Shown: positions 1 to 11,974 of the stretch, piece by piece
Numbering within the stretch: position 1 is the first letter of the stretch
Layout: each line of letters opens with the position of its first letter
Assembly: GCA_029891385.1 (NCBI GenBank)
Contig: CM057227.1
Location: 58,529,567 to 58,593,566 of the forward strand
Direction of reading: 5' to 3'
Source: Erythroxylum novogranatense
Taxonomy: Eukaryota > Streptophyta > Magnoliopsida > Malpighiales > Erythroxylaceae
DNA length: 64,000 nucleotides
The notes under the pieces: generated by a model
Told to the model about the DNA's origin: nothing
The model's database searches: none
Seen by the model: only the letters and a program-made list of their open reading frames with translations
Program-made: the position numbers and the translations under genes

Positions 1-1088
1 TGAGGAAGTGAAAGTTTGGAGTTTTGCTTCACTTTGTATTTTGACATTTAACATTTGACATTTGGGTTGTAATCGGGCTAAATGCTCTATAAAGCATTGT
101 AATAACTGAGATTGTTAATGTAAATGCAAGAATGTTGGGTTTGAATGAAATCTATGTAAATTGCATATGTCTTATTCAAATGCATCATTGTATAGTTCGA
201 ATTAGCAAAAGAAGAAGAATTGAGATTGTATTGTTTTATAATTTGAAATGGTATAGATATCTAGGAGTGTGGTTGTTGCCCTTGAATTGTATCTGGAGAC
301 ACTTTGAAATTGAATTATGTTGTATGAGGTTGGATATTGGGTTTTATGCAGATGAGGGTGATTGAATTGAAGTTTGGTTAGTTAATTATGCAGAGGAGAT
401 TCTGTCAAATTTTTACAAAATTTGACAGAACTTCACTTGGGTTTTAGACCATCTTAGTGTTGGAATTGAATTGAGGTGTCTTCTTGAAGATTATAGTACT
501 TGTTGATAGCTTTCCAATGATATAGATTTTGTCACTTTCGGACTTAGGATGAAGAAGTTATGGTGTTGGAAACACATTCAGTTACTGTTCATGCTGATAT
601 TTTTACTGTTCCATTGGTCATTATAGGAGCTATTCATTTGAGTGAGTTTTTACCTACTTTAATGATGGAATTGAGTTTTGCATCTTTAATGAAACTTGTA
701 GAGCATCTTGTTATCTTTCCATTGAAGTATAATTTGTAATTTTTAGGATTTGGAGTAAGAAGTTATGAGAGTTGGCAGATAATAGTTAAGGTTCATTTTG
801 ATGTTCATATCGCTTGTGAGTTTATGATAGCCTTGACGATTAAGAAATAAATTCATGGTTTGATGAATCAATTAAGCTAGAAATTGTGAAGTTGGTGAAT
901 TGAACTTGGAGTTTGAAGGGTTATAAGTGTTTCGGTTTGGGAATGAATAATTTTGTGAAGTAAACAAGTGGTTATGAAGTTGGGTTTAAGGTGAGATGCA
1001 TTGGAAGAGGAATTGGAGTTTTGAAGTTTGGCATGTCCGTTAAACGAACATGGATGTCCGTTAAACGGACAGCCTCGGGTGAAAAACA
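1..1088 (+). mobile_element. G1: gypsy (chromovirus-type) LTR, left segment
   Basis: Non-coding AT-rich DNA forming the left part of a long gypsy LTR that starts before the window. It resumes at 27010 after the C1 insertion and ends at 31398. Degenerate units are visible, each with a 'cttgtagag ... ctttcca ... gaagttatg' core (gttatg at 557 and 762), as in the LTRs of G2 and G3. The last 5 bases (1084-1088, aaaca) are repeated at 27010-27014, which proves continuity across the insertion. Short open frames here have no recognisable motifs. Orientation is set by the LTR end gggtctcaaca at 31398. Confidence 0.75.
1034..1071. repeat. G1 palindrome pair TGTCCGTTAAACGGACA
   Basis: Two 17-bp near-perfect palindromes start at 1034 (one mismatch) and 1055, 21 bp apart. 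The array continues beyond the C1 insertion at 27031, 27052 and 27103. With C1 and one copy of its target duplication removed, the start-to-start spacings are 21, 50, 21 and 51 bp. Function is unknown; a site for a dimeric DNA-binding protein is one possibility. Confidence 0.85.
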
Positions 1089-3027
1089 TGTTGGATCGGA
1101 AAAAGAAAGCATGCTTAGTATGGAGAAACGATAGATTTCAAAAAATTTTAAGAAATCATCTTGCAGTGGAAGCAATATATCCAAATCAACATGTTAATCC
1201 ATACATGATATGGTATAAGGATAATCAAACCAAGAACAAGATAAAAGGAATTACCGACTCCTTATTCTGACTTTAAATCCTCATTGCTATCCTCTCCTTC
1301 TTATATCCAAATCCTTTGCCTTTGAGTCTTTTCCTTTAGCAATCTATCTTCTTCCTTGTTATAGTATCCTCAACCAATTAGATTTACCACTTGTTCTTCA
1401 AGGACAACTAGATTAACAAAATCCTTTGGTGGGAAAGGAGAAGAAATATTTGGAGGAGATTTTCTTAGAAGAAGAAGAACCAAAATTGAAACTCTTTCAA
1501 TTCTTTCACTTAGGAATTTCGGTTCTACCTTGCATGAAAGGAGAGAATGTCTAAAAATCATGCAAGAACCCTTTCTTACATCTCAATTTCGAAATATGCA
1601 TGAATGGAAAGAGTGAGAGGCATCCAATGCATCACTTCTTACATTAATCACTCATCAAATAGCCAATAAATGAGACTTACTTCATTTATCTTTAAAATGG
1701 CTATTTGAAAAGACCATAACCTATAATTAAATACCCATTTCGGTTTTGGCAAGAAGAAAGAAGGAAGATGGTGCATCTAATGCACATCTTTCATCTTTAA
1801 TCTAATGAATGCAAATAGGTTACATGCCAACATTAAAAGCCAACCATTAAACCATTTAATGGTAAGTTCATAACTCCATTTAATAATGATGAACCATAAT
1901 AAAGACCATCTTTATTTAGTATTTTAATGTCAAATGTGTGGTTACACATCTAACCTAACACAATTTCGAAATTGCTTCTTCTCCATTTAAAAAAATTTGT
2001 TTTAATATAATTAATCTAATCAATTACATTAAACCAAAACAAGCCCATTTCTAAATGAACATATGGGCTTCCAATTAACCATTAATTAGTATAAGCCTAT
2101 CATTCAATTATGGACTTCTAAAGCCTCCAAACTACTTCTGACTTAGCTTGATAACCTTCCTTAAAGCCAAGTGGGGAATCTTATTGGACTTTGATAATTC
2201 AAGCTCCAATAAGCCCAGAAATAATTCAATCTCATTGGAATTAATTCTAGCTTATTAACTAAATGTCATTCCACTAAAGACAATTAGTTGAACTCTTGAA
2301 TTATTAAATATTATGAGAATATGTCCAATTGCAAACCCCATTTAGAACCTTATTATAGCCATCCGTACAACAAAGGGTAAAATTACCATTTTGCCCTTAT
2401 GTTGGTTTTTCCTTCTAGATCTCTCATTTTACTTTATATGGTGATTAACACATAAGATCTCATCTTAGTATTAAGACTTGATGGGTAGCTAGTCCATCAA
2501 ACTAATGGCGCCAGCTTAATCACCAAATCTCCTTAAAACATCTGAAGAGATGATAACACTATAAACTCTTTATTTGAGTGAATGTTCTCGATACATGTTT
2601 CAATTAATAATTCCAACATGCGATAATTTGGATTAATACCTGTAAAAATCCATTCGATCATATCAAAATTATAATGAAACACATATGAGTTCACCACTCA
2701 TCAAGATTTTGGTTCATAATAAGTGAATGCTTAAGTTGTATGTTTTAAGATTAAAGTAACGGCCCACTTTATTCTTGAAAACATACTTGATTTCAGATTC
2801 ATTTAATAGTGCCATTATCGATAGTCTACTACTATCATGATATGAAACTCATCATTCCCTTCAAGTAAACTCCTTGTGACCAGATATATAATGCTCATAC
2901 AGATAAAACCAAACTCTTTTGTTTTATTAATAATAAATATTTTCATTACAAAACTATAACTGAAGAAGATAAAGTTACATGTAAATACACTTGCTTTCCA
3001 GGGCACTATATTTACATAACTCCAACA
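1089..3027 (-). repeat. C1 3' LTR
   Basis: This LTR of 1,939 bp runs from TGTTGGAG (minus strand, at 3027) to ATCCAACA (at 1089), with canonical TG...CA ends. It is nearly identical to 24925-27009 except for about 141 bp missing after 2875, corresponding to 26717-26857. It lies directly downstream of the polypurine tract on the minus strand. Confidence 0.95.
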
Positions 3028-3042
3028 ATCTTCCACTTTCCC
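3028..3042 (-). other. C1 polypurine tract
   Basis: The minus-strand sequence GGGAAAGTGGAAGAT abuts the 3' LTR start TGTTGG. This is the expected primer for plus-strand DNA synthesis. Confidence 0.85.
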
Positions 3043-4138
3043 TAAAGCAAGTTTGACATATCCTTCATTCCCATCCCTTCTAGGTGACCCTCAAAGCTCT
3101 TTTGAGTCAATGTCTTTGTGAACGGATCAGCAAGGTTTTGCTCTGTAGGAATCTTTACCATATCCACTTCTCCACGTTGTATTATCTCCCTTATGAGATG
3201 ATACTTTCGCTCAATGTGTTTGGCAGCTTTATGGTTCCAAGGTTCTTTAGAATTAGCCCTTGCCCACTATTATCACAATAAAGTGTAATGGCTTTTTCGC
3301 CTCTGGAACTACGTCCAAATCATTTAGGAACTTCCGAGCCAGATCGCTTCCTTTCTTTGCTTCACAAGCAGACAACATACTCAACCTCCATAGTCGAATC
3401 AGCAATACAAGATTGCTTGACACTCCTCAAACTGTGGCTCCACCTCTTAAAGTAAATGTAGAACCGAAGTTGATTTCCTTGAATCAACATCGATTGGAAA
3501 TCGAATCCGTATATCCCGTCGGAATAAGATTACTTCCAGAGTAAACAAGCATTAAGTTCTTCGTCCTACGAAGATACTTAAATATACTCTTAACCGCATC
3601 CAATGTTCCATTCTGGATTGAATGAAATCGCTTACCGGTCCATCTGCGTAATGATATCCGGTCTAGTGCATAGCATTGCATACATCAAACTACCAACTGC
3701 CGAAGCATATGGAATGTTACGCATGCGTTCAACCTCCTCTTGGGTTTTAGGTGCTTGTTCCTTTGAAAGTTTGATTCCATGTCTAGTAGGAGTGAAACCC
3801 CTCTTGGAATCTTGCATGGCGAACTTATTGAGCATATTCTCAATGTAGGTTAGTTGAGACAAAACTATCTTCTTGTTCTTACAATCCCTTATAAGTTTGA
3901 TCCCTAGAACATAGGTAGCCTCTCCCAAATCCTTCATTAAAAACTGTTCATTCAGTCATTCCTTAACCGCAGATAACATTCCCACATCATTCCCAATGAG
4001 CAGAATGTCATCAACATACAGGATTAGGAAAGTAACCTTACCTTCTTGTATTCTTTTGTAAACACAAGGCTCATCTAGGTTTTGTATGAACCCATAAGTT
4101 TTGATAGCCTTATCAAACCTAATGTTCCAAGACCTAGA
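3043..4138 (-). pseudogene. C1 pol, C-terminal part: reverse transcriptase palm/thumb and RNase H
   Basis: On the minus strand just left of the C2 insertion, the frame reads the catalytic YVDDILLIGN motif (about 3995-4025), then MKDLGEATYVLGIK (about 3900-3937) and the copia-typical segment ending in YAMLCTRPDI (about 3660-3700). RNase H sequence follows towards 3043. The open stretch 3632-3937 (101 codons) is clean; RNase H is broken into short frames. The N-terminal half of the reverse transcriptase lies at 13820-14331 on the other side of C2. The family synthesises cDNA from element RNA in cytoplasmic particles. Confidence 0.9.
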
Positions 4139-5994
4139 TGTTAGAGTAGTGCCCTAAAGGCAATCCCCTTTAGCGCATTTTGTTCATAGTCATGTACAGA
4201 CTTTATGAATAAATAAAGCAAGGCATATTTCATTTATTTGATGTTCATTTTATTATGAATTGATAGTGATCTTTAATCAAATTAATGAAGTCCCTGATGC
4301 ATGACATAGCATGAAGGAAATTATGATGCGATCATACTATTGAGAATCCTATCATGTGCAATTATGTCAGTATCTAAATTATCCCTAGTCATAGGATTAA
4401 TGAGACTGGACATCGTTAATCCGGATAGACTAGCACATGTCAAACTCCTTGATTGGATCAAGCAGTGGATCTCGGAAAACTGTAAATATTGAGATATTTG
4501 GATTTGACATGTGGATGCTTACTAGTGGTAGTAAGTACATTGGATGACCTGCTATGAGATCATCACATGGATGTCCTATACAAATGTCAGTGATAATCTC
4601 ATCATAGTAATGGTGCAAGTATCCTTAGACTTGAGGTACTCAAGGATATCTTGGGTACTGATTCTGTACTTTGACTCCATTCCTTGTTGCCTTTCAGAGG
4701 TCGCTCATAGGGTGGTGATTGGGTGCAACTTGAGGTATTCAAGGTAATTGAGTAGCCAATAGAGGATTCGCCACTTTTGTTATAGCGAAAGAGATACCTA
4801 TGGCCTCTTATCGGGATCATTACTTTGAAGTCTCTGGCCGAGCATACATATGTCATGAAGATGGTCTTCATGGACATATAAAGTAATGAGTCCTAGGACG
4901 AGAACTGATTACACTTGGACTAGATTTGATCTGATCAGTCTAGTAAGAGTTGACACATTGCCCATACTCAAACCAAGTGGGGTATAGCATGGTGAAAGGA
5001 CGAATTGCACGGTAATTGTCTATGGAAGGGTTCGTGATATGGTTTCATTAGTCAAACCAATTACTTTCCGATCAATTGGGGGTCATGATGTGTTGCTAGA
5101 TACTGCTCATGACTTGCTCAGATTAAGTGTTAATCTAAGTGGCCAACATAACCGGGAACCTAATGGGTCACACGCATAAGAGTGACTCGGAGAATCTGTA
5201 AAATAGTTTCGGACAGAGATCCGATATCTGGAGAGCAATAGGATTAAATGGATCCCGATGAGATTGGGATATGTCCCGATGAGATCGCGACATCGACATT
5301 GCTGAAAACCGTTTCCGGTGATTTTTCGCCGGCGGGGCCCGGCAGGCCGGTAGGACCGACCCCAGTTTGACTGGACCACTTCAGCAATTATATATATTAA
5401 TTAATTAAGTAAATAATTAATTAATTATATATATTTATGTTGAATTTCGTGGAAGCCAAAATGGAAGGAGAAGATGTAAGTTTGAAAAGTCAAACTTCAT
5501 CATTATTTAGCATTTTAAGGCATTTTTATGCCTCCTACGTGGGTAGCCTCTCCACCAAGCCTTTCTATGTATTTTAATTAGTTAAAACACATATAAGAAG
5601 CTATGGAAAGAAGGCTTGCACGGTGATGGAAGAAGAGAATCGAAATTGCTTAAAGAGTTAAGCTTTGGAAATTGTTTTCATCTTCTTCATCTCTTCCATT
5701 CAAGATTGCTTCTACTTCTCCAAGGCTCCACCAAGATCATTTCATTTGCTCTCCAAGGCTAAGGTAAGAGCTAGCACTCTTTTCTTTAGTCTAGCTATTC
5801 CCGGGTCAAAAGAGTTTGTCCCGGTTAGGTTTTCCGACCTCTGCGTGGATACCGTTAGAGACGGTCTCCTTTGGTCGTTATGGTTTGATTGTTTGTACTT
5901 ACACATGGATCCTGGCTTTCGGGAATGTCCCGGGACTCAAAATTTTAAATTCCGCACTGTGGGCATGTGATGCCTACCCCGGGATTATCCTACA
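4139..5994 (+). repeat. C2 5' LTR
   Basis: The 1,856-bp LTR runs from TGTTAGAG to TCCTACA. It contains a near-perfect AT hairpin at 5386-5436, a likely transcript-initiation zone downstream of it, and an exact plant 5' splice-site consensus (AAG|GTAAGAG, junction 5763/5764). The matching LTR at 11975-13814 differs from it mainly at CTG/CAG sites. Confidence 0.96.
5386..5436. repeat. AT-rich inverted repeat in the C2/C3 LTR
   Basis: An almost perfect inverted repeat of TAATTAATTA and TATATATA blocks flanks a short AGTAAA-type centre. It recurs in the LTRs at about 13206-13256, 35081-35131 and 54958-55010. It could supply the TATA element and/or a cruciform; function is inferred. Confidence 0.8.
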
Positions 5995-5995
5995 G

Positions 5996-6007
5996 TGGTA
6001 TCAGAGC
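5996..6007 (+). other. C2 primer-binding site
   Basis: TGGTATCAGAGC begins one base after the 5' LTR. It is complementary to the 3' end of plant initiator tRNA-Met, the usual minus-strand primer of copia elements. Confidence 0.95.
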
Positions 6008-7130
6008 CACTTGTGTTGAATAAACAGTCGAAATGATAACTAGGTCGGAGTTCCTTATGAATTGAGCTGCTGATGCATGTTATTTGTGTGAATTTCGAAT
6101 CAGTATAGAGATGCATGTTTTCGACATTTCTTCCTCAGAATTGTTCATAACATGTTATAGAATATGTTTGTGAAAGATGATAATTTATCAATTTGATTTG
6201 ATATGGTTTTGCTATTTAATTCCCTCAAGTTTCGGATTCTGTCTTGTTGAACGTTTCTGAAACAGGTATGCTTGTAAATTCGAGAATAAATTCTAGAAAC
6301 ATTTTTTTTCGGATTGGTTTTCACCGACATGTCCCTAAGATGTTTGTGAATGTCTCTGTGGATGGAAAAATGTTTTCAAGGTGATTTACCATTTATTTCC
6401 GAATTTCTTGTGTGCTGTTGGGAATGTCTGTGTTGGAGAACACAGATTCTGGTTCGGCTAGATTGCTGAGATTCAATGAGTTTTTGTTGGAAATAAATCC
6501 TGGACAAATTCATGGAGCATTTTGGAAACATGTTTTAACCTCTGTAATTTTCTCAGTATTTATTGAAAGTGTTTCAATGGTCATTTTGAGCAAAATGTTG
6601 AGCTTGGCAGTTTTGAGAAACATGCTGGGGCTGTTTTGTTTGAAATGATTGCTTGTGTTATTTTCAGTTCCAATGCCTTGAATCATTTTTATAGTGATTA
6701 AAAATGTGTTATATTGATGTGGTATGCATGCCAAGTTGAGATTCTTGAATTTAGGTTTCCAATAATTTTTGGATATCGAATAGGTCACTTTAGCGTCTCG
6801 TTAGCTTATTCCGTTATCTTGGTTATTTTGGCCGTCGCAATTTTTGTGACAAGTGCCGAAGTAATCTTGATAACGTGTAGCCTACCTAGAGATACTTAGC
6901 ATGATTATTTGGTGTCCCTGAATTATGTGGAAATCTAGTGATTAATGGTGGATTAATAAGTTTCAAGTTTTTCTCATATAGTATGACTATTTGGCAAGCA
7001 TTATTTGATGAAAATGTTTCATTAGCACATTAATATAAAGGATAATATACTTGGTATATGGTATTGTGAATTGGAAATGCACGGATTGAGAATTAGCCGA
7101 TTAGATAGCAATTCCAAATGCACAATGAAC

Positions 7131-7303
7131 AAGTCGACTTATATGTTCATAAATCGACTTGTTTGGTGCTTATCAGATTAATAAGTCGACTTGCACAATG
7201 GTACAAGTCGACTTGTTCATGCATTGATTGCACAAGTCGACTTACACATGCATAAGTCGACTTATAGAGCCATAAGTCGACTTATACATATACAAGTCGA
7301 CTT
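7131..7303. repeat. Array of the palindrome AAGTCGACTT in the C2 leader
   Basis: There are seven perfect copies (7131, 7183, 7205, 7234, 7254, 7274, 7294) and one single-mismatch copy (7151). Start-to-start spacings are 20, 32, 22, 29, 20, 20 and 20 bp, close to 2 or 3 turns of B-DNA. Spacer sequences differ, so this is not a simple tandem repeat. Confidence 0.95.
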
Positions 7304-7505
7304 ATATCATGTCTTAGTGGGATGATGGGTGATTTTGGTATAAATTCAATGTGATTGATGCGATGCCTAAATCGCACCATATAGTCATGGTGACTATGAT
7401 CCTTGGATGAGATTAATTAGATGAGACCTAAAATCCCTCAATTTAAAATATGAAAACTAACGCCTTCCATTAATATGGTAAGAACCGAGTTCTTATAGGG
7501 TTGGG

Positions 7506-7895
7506 TTGTTGAGCTAACCTCAAGCTCACTCTATCTGAATATGTTCAAACCATGAAAATATGATTTTCGGATTAATGGGTCGGTTTTCCTAAGCGTTGAT
7601 TTGTTGAGCTAACCTCAAGGTCAGCGTGGACGAGGCGAAATTGGGTAGTGTACATCAGATGTACACGCATCAAGTGTTGATAACCCAATGTATGTGCATA
7701 CATCAACTGTTGATAGCACTGATCGATAGTTGTGTCTAAGATGTAATTGGTATGTCTGATACCTCCCGAGACATAAGATGGCTTGTTGAGCTAACCTCAA
7801 GGTCATTCTTAATGTCGGTCATCGATGATGCAATTGGTATGACTGATACCTACCGATTGACCTAAGGTGACTTGTTGAGCTAACCTCAAGGTCAT
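7506..7895. repeat. Direct repeats about 91 bp apart in the C2 leader
   Basis: The 20-mer TTGTTGAGCTAACCTCAAGG starts at 7506 (last base differs), 7601, 7783 and 7872. Spacings are 95, 182 and 89 bp, i.e. multiples of about 91. The intervals share partial phrases such as 'gcaattggtatgactgatacc'-like text. C3 has three copies (37168, 37265, 37450). Confidence 0.85.
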
Positions 7896-8079
7896 TCTTA
7901 GCAATGTCGGATATCGACCCACTAGGTCAATGTGCCATTTTGTTTCATGGATTCATGATGAGGATTATGGATTCTGTTGAAACTAGTGGGAGCCATATGT
8001 ATGTCATTTAAGTCCTTATGAGCATACATTTAATCCTATTCTAACTTTATTTCTCTCTCTACGTTTAGGTTGATTGAAG

Positions 8080-8900
8080 ATGTCGACTAGTGTGAATCTT
8101 CGCTCACTAATGGATGCAAACAAATTAACCGGACCAAATTTTCTTGATTGGCTGCGGAATCTAAGAATTGTTCTCAGATCTGAGGATCTAAGATATATTC
8201 TTGATTTTCCGCTTCCGGATCCACTTCCTGAAGGAGCTTCTGATGATGATCAGAAGGCATATCGTAAGCATCTAAAAGACAGTGACATAGCCACCTGCAT
8301 TATGCTTGCATCGATGTCACCGAGTGCGAAGCGACGAGTCTATGGATGCTCACACGATAGTGTTTCATCTTAGAGTTGTTTGATGAGCAAGCACGGTCCG
8401 AGCGGTTCGAGACCTCAAGGTTGCTCTTTACAACGAAGATGACTATTGGTTCATCTGCAGTGCAATATGCATTGAAGATGAATGGCTATATTGAGAGGTT
8501 GGTCGTCTTAGGTTTTGTGATGGATTACGAGTTAAGTATAGACTTAATTCTTGTTGGTTTGTCGATAGTTATTCACGGTTTGTGTTGAACTATCGAATGA
8601 ACCAAATATCCACCACAATTCCCGAGTGATCAATCTGCTCAAGACAATGAAACAATTTGTCAAGCAAGATAGCAAGCGTTCTATTGGTGGATTCTTCTTC
8701 CTCTGGTTCCAAGAAGAGGAAAGAAGAAGAAAAACTCGAAGCGAAAGGAAGTGCAGCGAAAGGCAAGAAGAAGACCAAAGAGACTGCACTAAAAGGTACC
8801 GCTTCCATTGCGGTAAGGCGGTCATTGGGGCGTAATCGCAAAGTTTATCTGGAAGAACTGAAGCAAAAGAAGGCATCAGCTGCCTCGACTTCTTCGGTAT
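8080..8900 (+). pseudogene. C2 gag (capsid/nucleocapsid), decayed
   Basis: The start is ATG at 8080, giving MSTSVNLRSLMDANKLTGPN followed by a WLRNLRIVL segment, the usual opening of plant copia Gag. The frame breaks after about 8373. Downstream pieces continue as LFDEQARSERFETSRL (8376 on) and a lysine-rich tail. The nucleocapsid knuckle near 8795-8835 is scrambled relative to C3: bases that read CTG in C3 (50520-50590) read CCG, CGG or TCG here. The family protein forms the virus-like particle. Part of the damage may be sequence error rather than mutation. Confidence 0.85.
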
Positions 8901-10330
8901 GTTTGTCATTGAGGTTATCTTGTTTCGATCATAACATATAGGTATTAGATACGGTTGTGGCTCACACATATGCAATGATATATCGGGCCTCGAGGGACGA
9001 TGGCGACTCATAAAGGGAGATATGGACCTGCGTGTTGGCAATGGAGCAAGAGTTGCTGCATTAGCCGTAGGGACTTATGTTTTGACACTCCCCAGTGGGC
9101 TTGTACTTAACTTGGATGATTGTTATTTTGTACCGTGTTAACAAAGAACATCTTGTCTGCTTCTTGTTTAAATAGAGCTAGTTTCCATTTGTCTTTTGGT
9201 AACAATGGTTGTTCTATTAGTTCAAATGGAATGCTTTATGGTACTGGTACATTATGCAATGGAATTTACATATTAGATATGTCACATCCGGTTATGAATG
9301 TCAATGACGCTAAAAGACATAAAAGAGATAATTTAAAATCAACTTACTTATGACATTGTCGCCTTGGCCATATAAATGAGAGACGCATCGCTAAGCTCCA
9401 CAAGAGTGGAAGTTTAGGGTCATTCGATTATGAATCATATGACACATGTGAATCTTGTTTATTAGGCAAGATGACTAAGTTACCTTTAAGGAAAGGGTGA
9501 GCAATGATTGGATTATTAGACCTAATACATTCAGATGTATGTGGTCCGATGTCCATCCATGCCAGAAGTGGTTGTCGTTACTTCATTACCTTTATCGATG
9601 ATTATTCTCGATATGGGTACCTGTATCTGATGAGATACAAATCTGAAGCGTTTGAAAAGTTCAAACAATTCAGAAATGAAGTAGAAAACCAACTTGGGAA
9701 AAGTATCAAAACATTACGATCCGATCGTGGTGGTGAATACTTAGACCAAGAGTTTTTGGATTATCTCAGAGATAATGGGATTTTATCTCAGTGGACCCCT
9801 CCTTACACACCACAGCATAATGGTGTGGCAGAAAGGAGAAATCGAACCTTGTTGGACATGGTTCGATCTATGATGGGCTTTGCACAATTGCCAAAATCCT
9901 TTTGGGGGTATGCCCTTGAGACAGCTGTTTACTTGTTAAACAGAGTTCCATCAAAGACAGTTGATGTTACTCCATATGAGATGTGGACTAACAAGAAACC
10001 TTATCTTTCTTATTTGAAAGTATGGGGTTGTCCTGCTTATGTGAAGCGGACACAGTTAGATAAGCTTGAAGCAAAATCTGACAAGTGTTTGTTAAGTAGG
10101 ATATCCTAAAGAAACAAGAGGATATCAATTCTACCATCTTTGAGGAACAAAAGGTGTTTGTTTGATGCATGCTGTCTTTAGAGAAAGAGTTTCTTTTAAA
10201 GAGGACAAGTGGGAGCAAAGTTGAACTTGAAGAAGTTCAAGATGCTTTCGAGACGATCTTGGATCAATTGCTCAACACTGAAACTCAGAACTCATACGAG
10301 ATGAGGTAATGATTCAACCTTCTACTTCAC
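8901..10330 (+). pseudogene. C2 protease and integrase, decayed
   Basis: A protease motif of the VLDTGCGSHICND type is recognisable at about 8940-8985 with one frame break. A GAG-pre-integrase stretch follows (about 9350-9480, with CESCLLGKMTK). The integrase frame 9504-10109 (201 codons) is open and carries the catalytic acidic residues: HSDVCGP (about 9530), RSDRGGEY (about 9720) and GVAERRNRT (about 9825), followed by the PYEMWTNKKP and WGCPAYVK segments. The region after 10109 is shifted. Integrase would join element cDNA to chromosomal DNA in the nucleus; this copy cannot make an intact polyprotein as written. Confidence 0.9.
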
Positions 10331-10379
10331 ACGAAATTGTGGGTCAAGTAGGATACGCCTGCATTCTGAGAGATATGGA

Positions 10380-11974
10380 TTTCTCGTGAGTGAATAGAAT
10401 GACGTATTGCTCATAGAGGATGATGAGCCTACCACCTATGAAGAGGTTACGAAGAGTTCGAGTCTAAAAATGGCTTCGTGCCATGAAATCAAAATGGATT
10501 CCATGTATGAAAACCAAGTATGGACTTTGGTTGATGCACTGAAGGATAAAACCTATAGGGTGCAAATGGGTTTTCAAGAAGAAAATCGACATGGATGGTA
10601 ATGTGATTACCTATAAAGCAAGGCTTGTGACTAAAGGCTTTAAATCGAAACAAGGAGTTGACTATGACGAGACCTTGATCGATAGCAATGCTTAAATCCA
10701 TTAGGATACTCCTAGCCATTGCCGCTCATTATGATTATGAGATATGGCAAATGGATGTGAAGACGACTTTCTGAATGGAAATCACGAGGATGTGTACATG
10801 ACACAACCTCGAGGGCTTCATTTCCATCGATGGCGAAAAGGTATGCAAGCTTGAAATCCATTTATGGATTGAAGCAAGCATCTAGGAGTTGGAATATCCG
10901 TTTGATGAGACAATCAAAGAGTTTGGTTTCTCACAAAATCCGGATGAACCTTGTGTGTACAAGAAAGTTAATGGAACTGCGATCGTATTCCTTGTGTTAT
11001 ATGTAGATGACATATTTTTGCTAGGAAACGATGTCTCAATCTTCAATCAAGAAAAATTTGGTTGTCCAAACAATTTTCCATGAAAGACCTTGGAGAAGCA
11101 ACTTATATCCTTGGGATAAAGATTTATAGAGATAGATCGAAGAGGTTGCTTGGTCTTTCACGATCAACGACATAGACAAGGTGCTAAAGAGGTTTAGCAT
11201 GGAGCAATCCAAGAGGGGTTTCTTCCCATTGTTCATGGGATAACACTCTCGAAGTCTATGTCCTCGGACACGAGATGAGATGATGCATATGAATATGATC
11301 CCGTATGCATCTGCGAGAGGATCTATTATGCATGCAATGCTATGTACGAGACCCGATGTATCATATGCTCTAAGTGTTCTGAGCGATACCAATCGAATCT
11401 GGTGAGGGTCATTTGGGTGGTATCGAGAATATCTAAAGTACTTGCGAAGAACTAAGGATGTTTTCTTGATATATGGAGATGGAAGTCTCCAAGTAAGCGG
11501 GCATCTGATGCCAATTTTCAATCGATAAGGGCGACTCAAGTCCCAATCAGGTTATATTTTCACACTAAATGGCGGAGCGATCGGTTGGAAGAGTTCCAAG
11601 CAGAGGCGATCTGGCGATTCAACGATCGAGGCGAGTACATTGCGCATCGACGCAAAGAAAGGAAGCGGTTTGGATCAAGAAGTTCATTTCAACTAGGTGT
11701 GGTTCCTAGTGTGATGGACCCATCTGATTGTATTGTGACAACACTGGGGCTATTCTTGCAGCAAAGGAGCCAAGGTCTCATCACGATCCAAACACGTACT
11801 CGCCGATACCATTTGATTCGGAGATCATTGCTCGGTGATGTCCCGATAGAGAGAATTCCACAGAGCGAACATTGCGATCCGTTGACAAAGCCATTGCCAC
11901 GGAAGAATTTTGATTCTCATGTACTCGCTATGGTATTAGATACCAAGGCGATTGGCTTTAGTTCAGTGGGAGAT
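10380..11974 (+). pseudogene. C2 reverse transcriptase and RNase H, heavily decayed
   Basis: Recognisable pieces are LIEDDEPTTYEEV (10407 on), FSQNPDEPCVYKKVNGTAIV with LYVDDIFLLGND (about 10920-11035), and a C-terminal DPLTKPLPRKNFDSHVLAM (about 11878-11930). The protein ends at the TAG inside the 3' LTR start, a normal copia arrangement. Compared with C3 (52144-53730) the frame is lost at many single sites, most being CAG/CTG in C3. The purine-rich stretch just before 11975 (cagtgggagat) serves as polypurine tract. Confidence 0.88.

Larger units (their letters stand above)
6008..8079 (+). other. C2 long untranslated leader
   Basis: About 2.07 kb separate the primer site from the gag start. 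There is no plausible protein. It holds an array of 10-bp palindromes (7131-7303) and a set of direct repeats about 91 bp apart (7506-7895). The same leader is present in C3 (35707-37657) with fewer repeats. Confidence 0.85.

Noticed and set aside
132..365. 77-codon open frame in the G1 LTR
   Set aside because: It lies inside an LTR, has no motif or homologous frame in sister LTRs, and is biased towards AT-driven residues. A chance frame.
5665..5970. 101-codon frame repeated in all C2/C3 LTRs (copies at 13485, 35370, 55249)
   Set aside because: Conservation follows from LTR identity. The frame crosses the splice-donor and LTR-end region and has no domain. It is likely non-coding.
7131..7303. 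CRISPR-like pattern (short repeats with unlike spacers)
   Set aside because: The repeat is a 10-bp palindrome with spacers of about 10-22 bp, in a plant retrotransposon leader, with no cas genes. It does not fit a CRISPR array.
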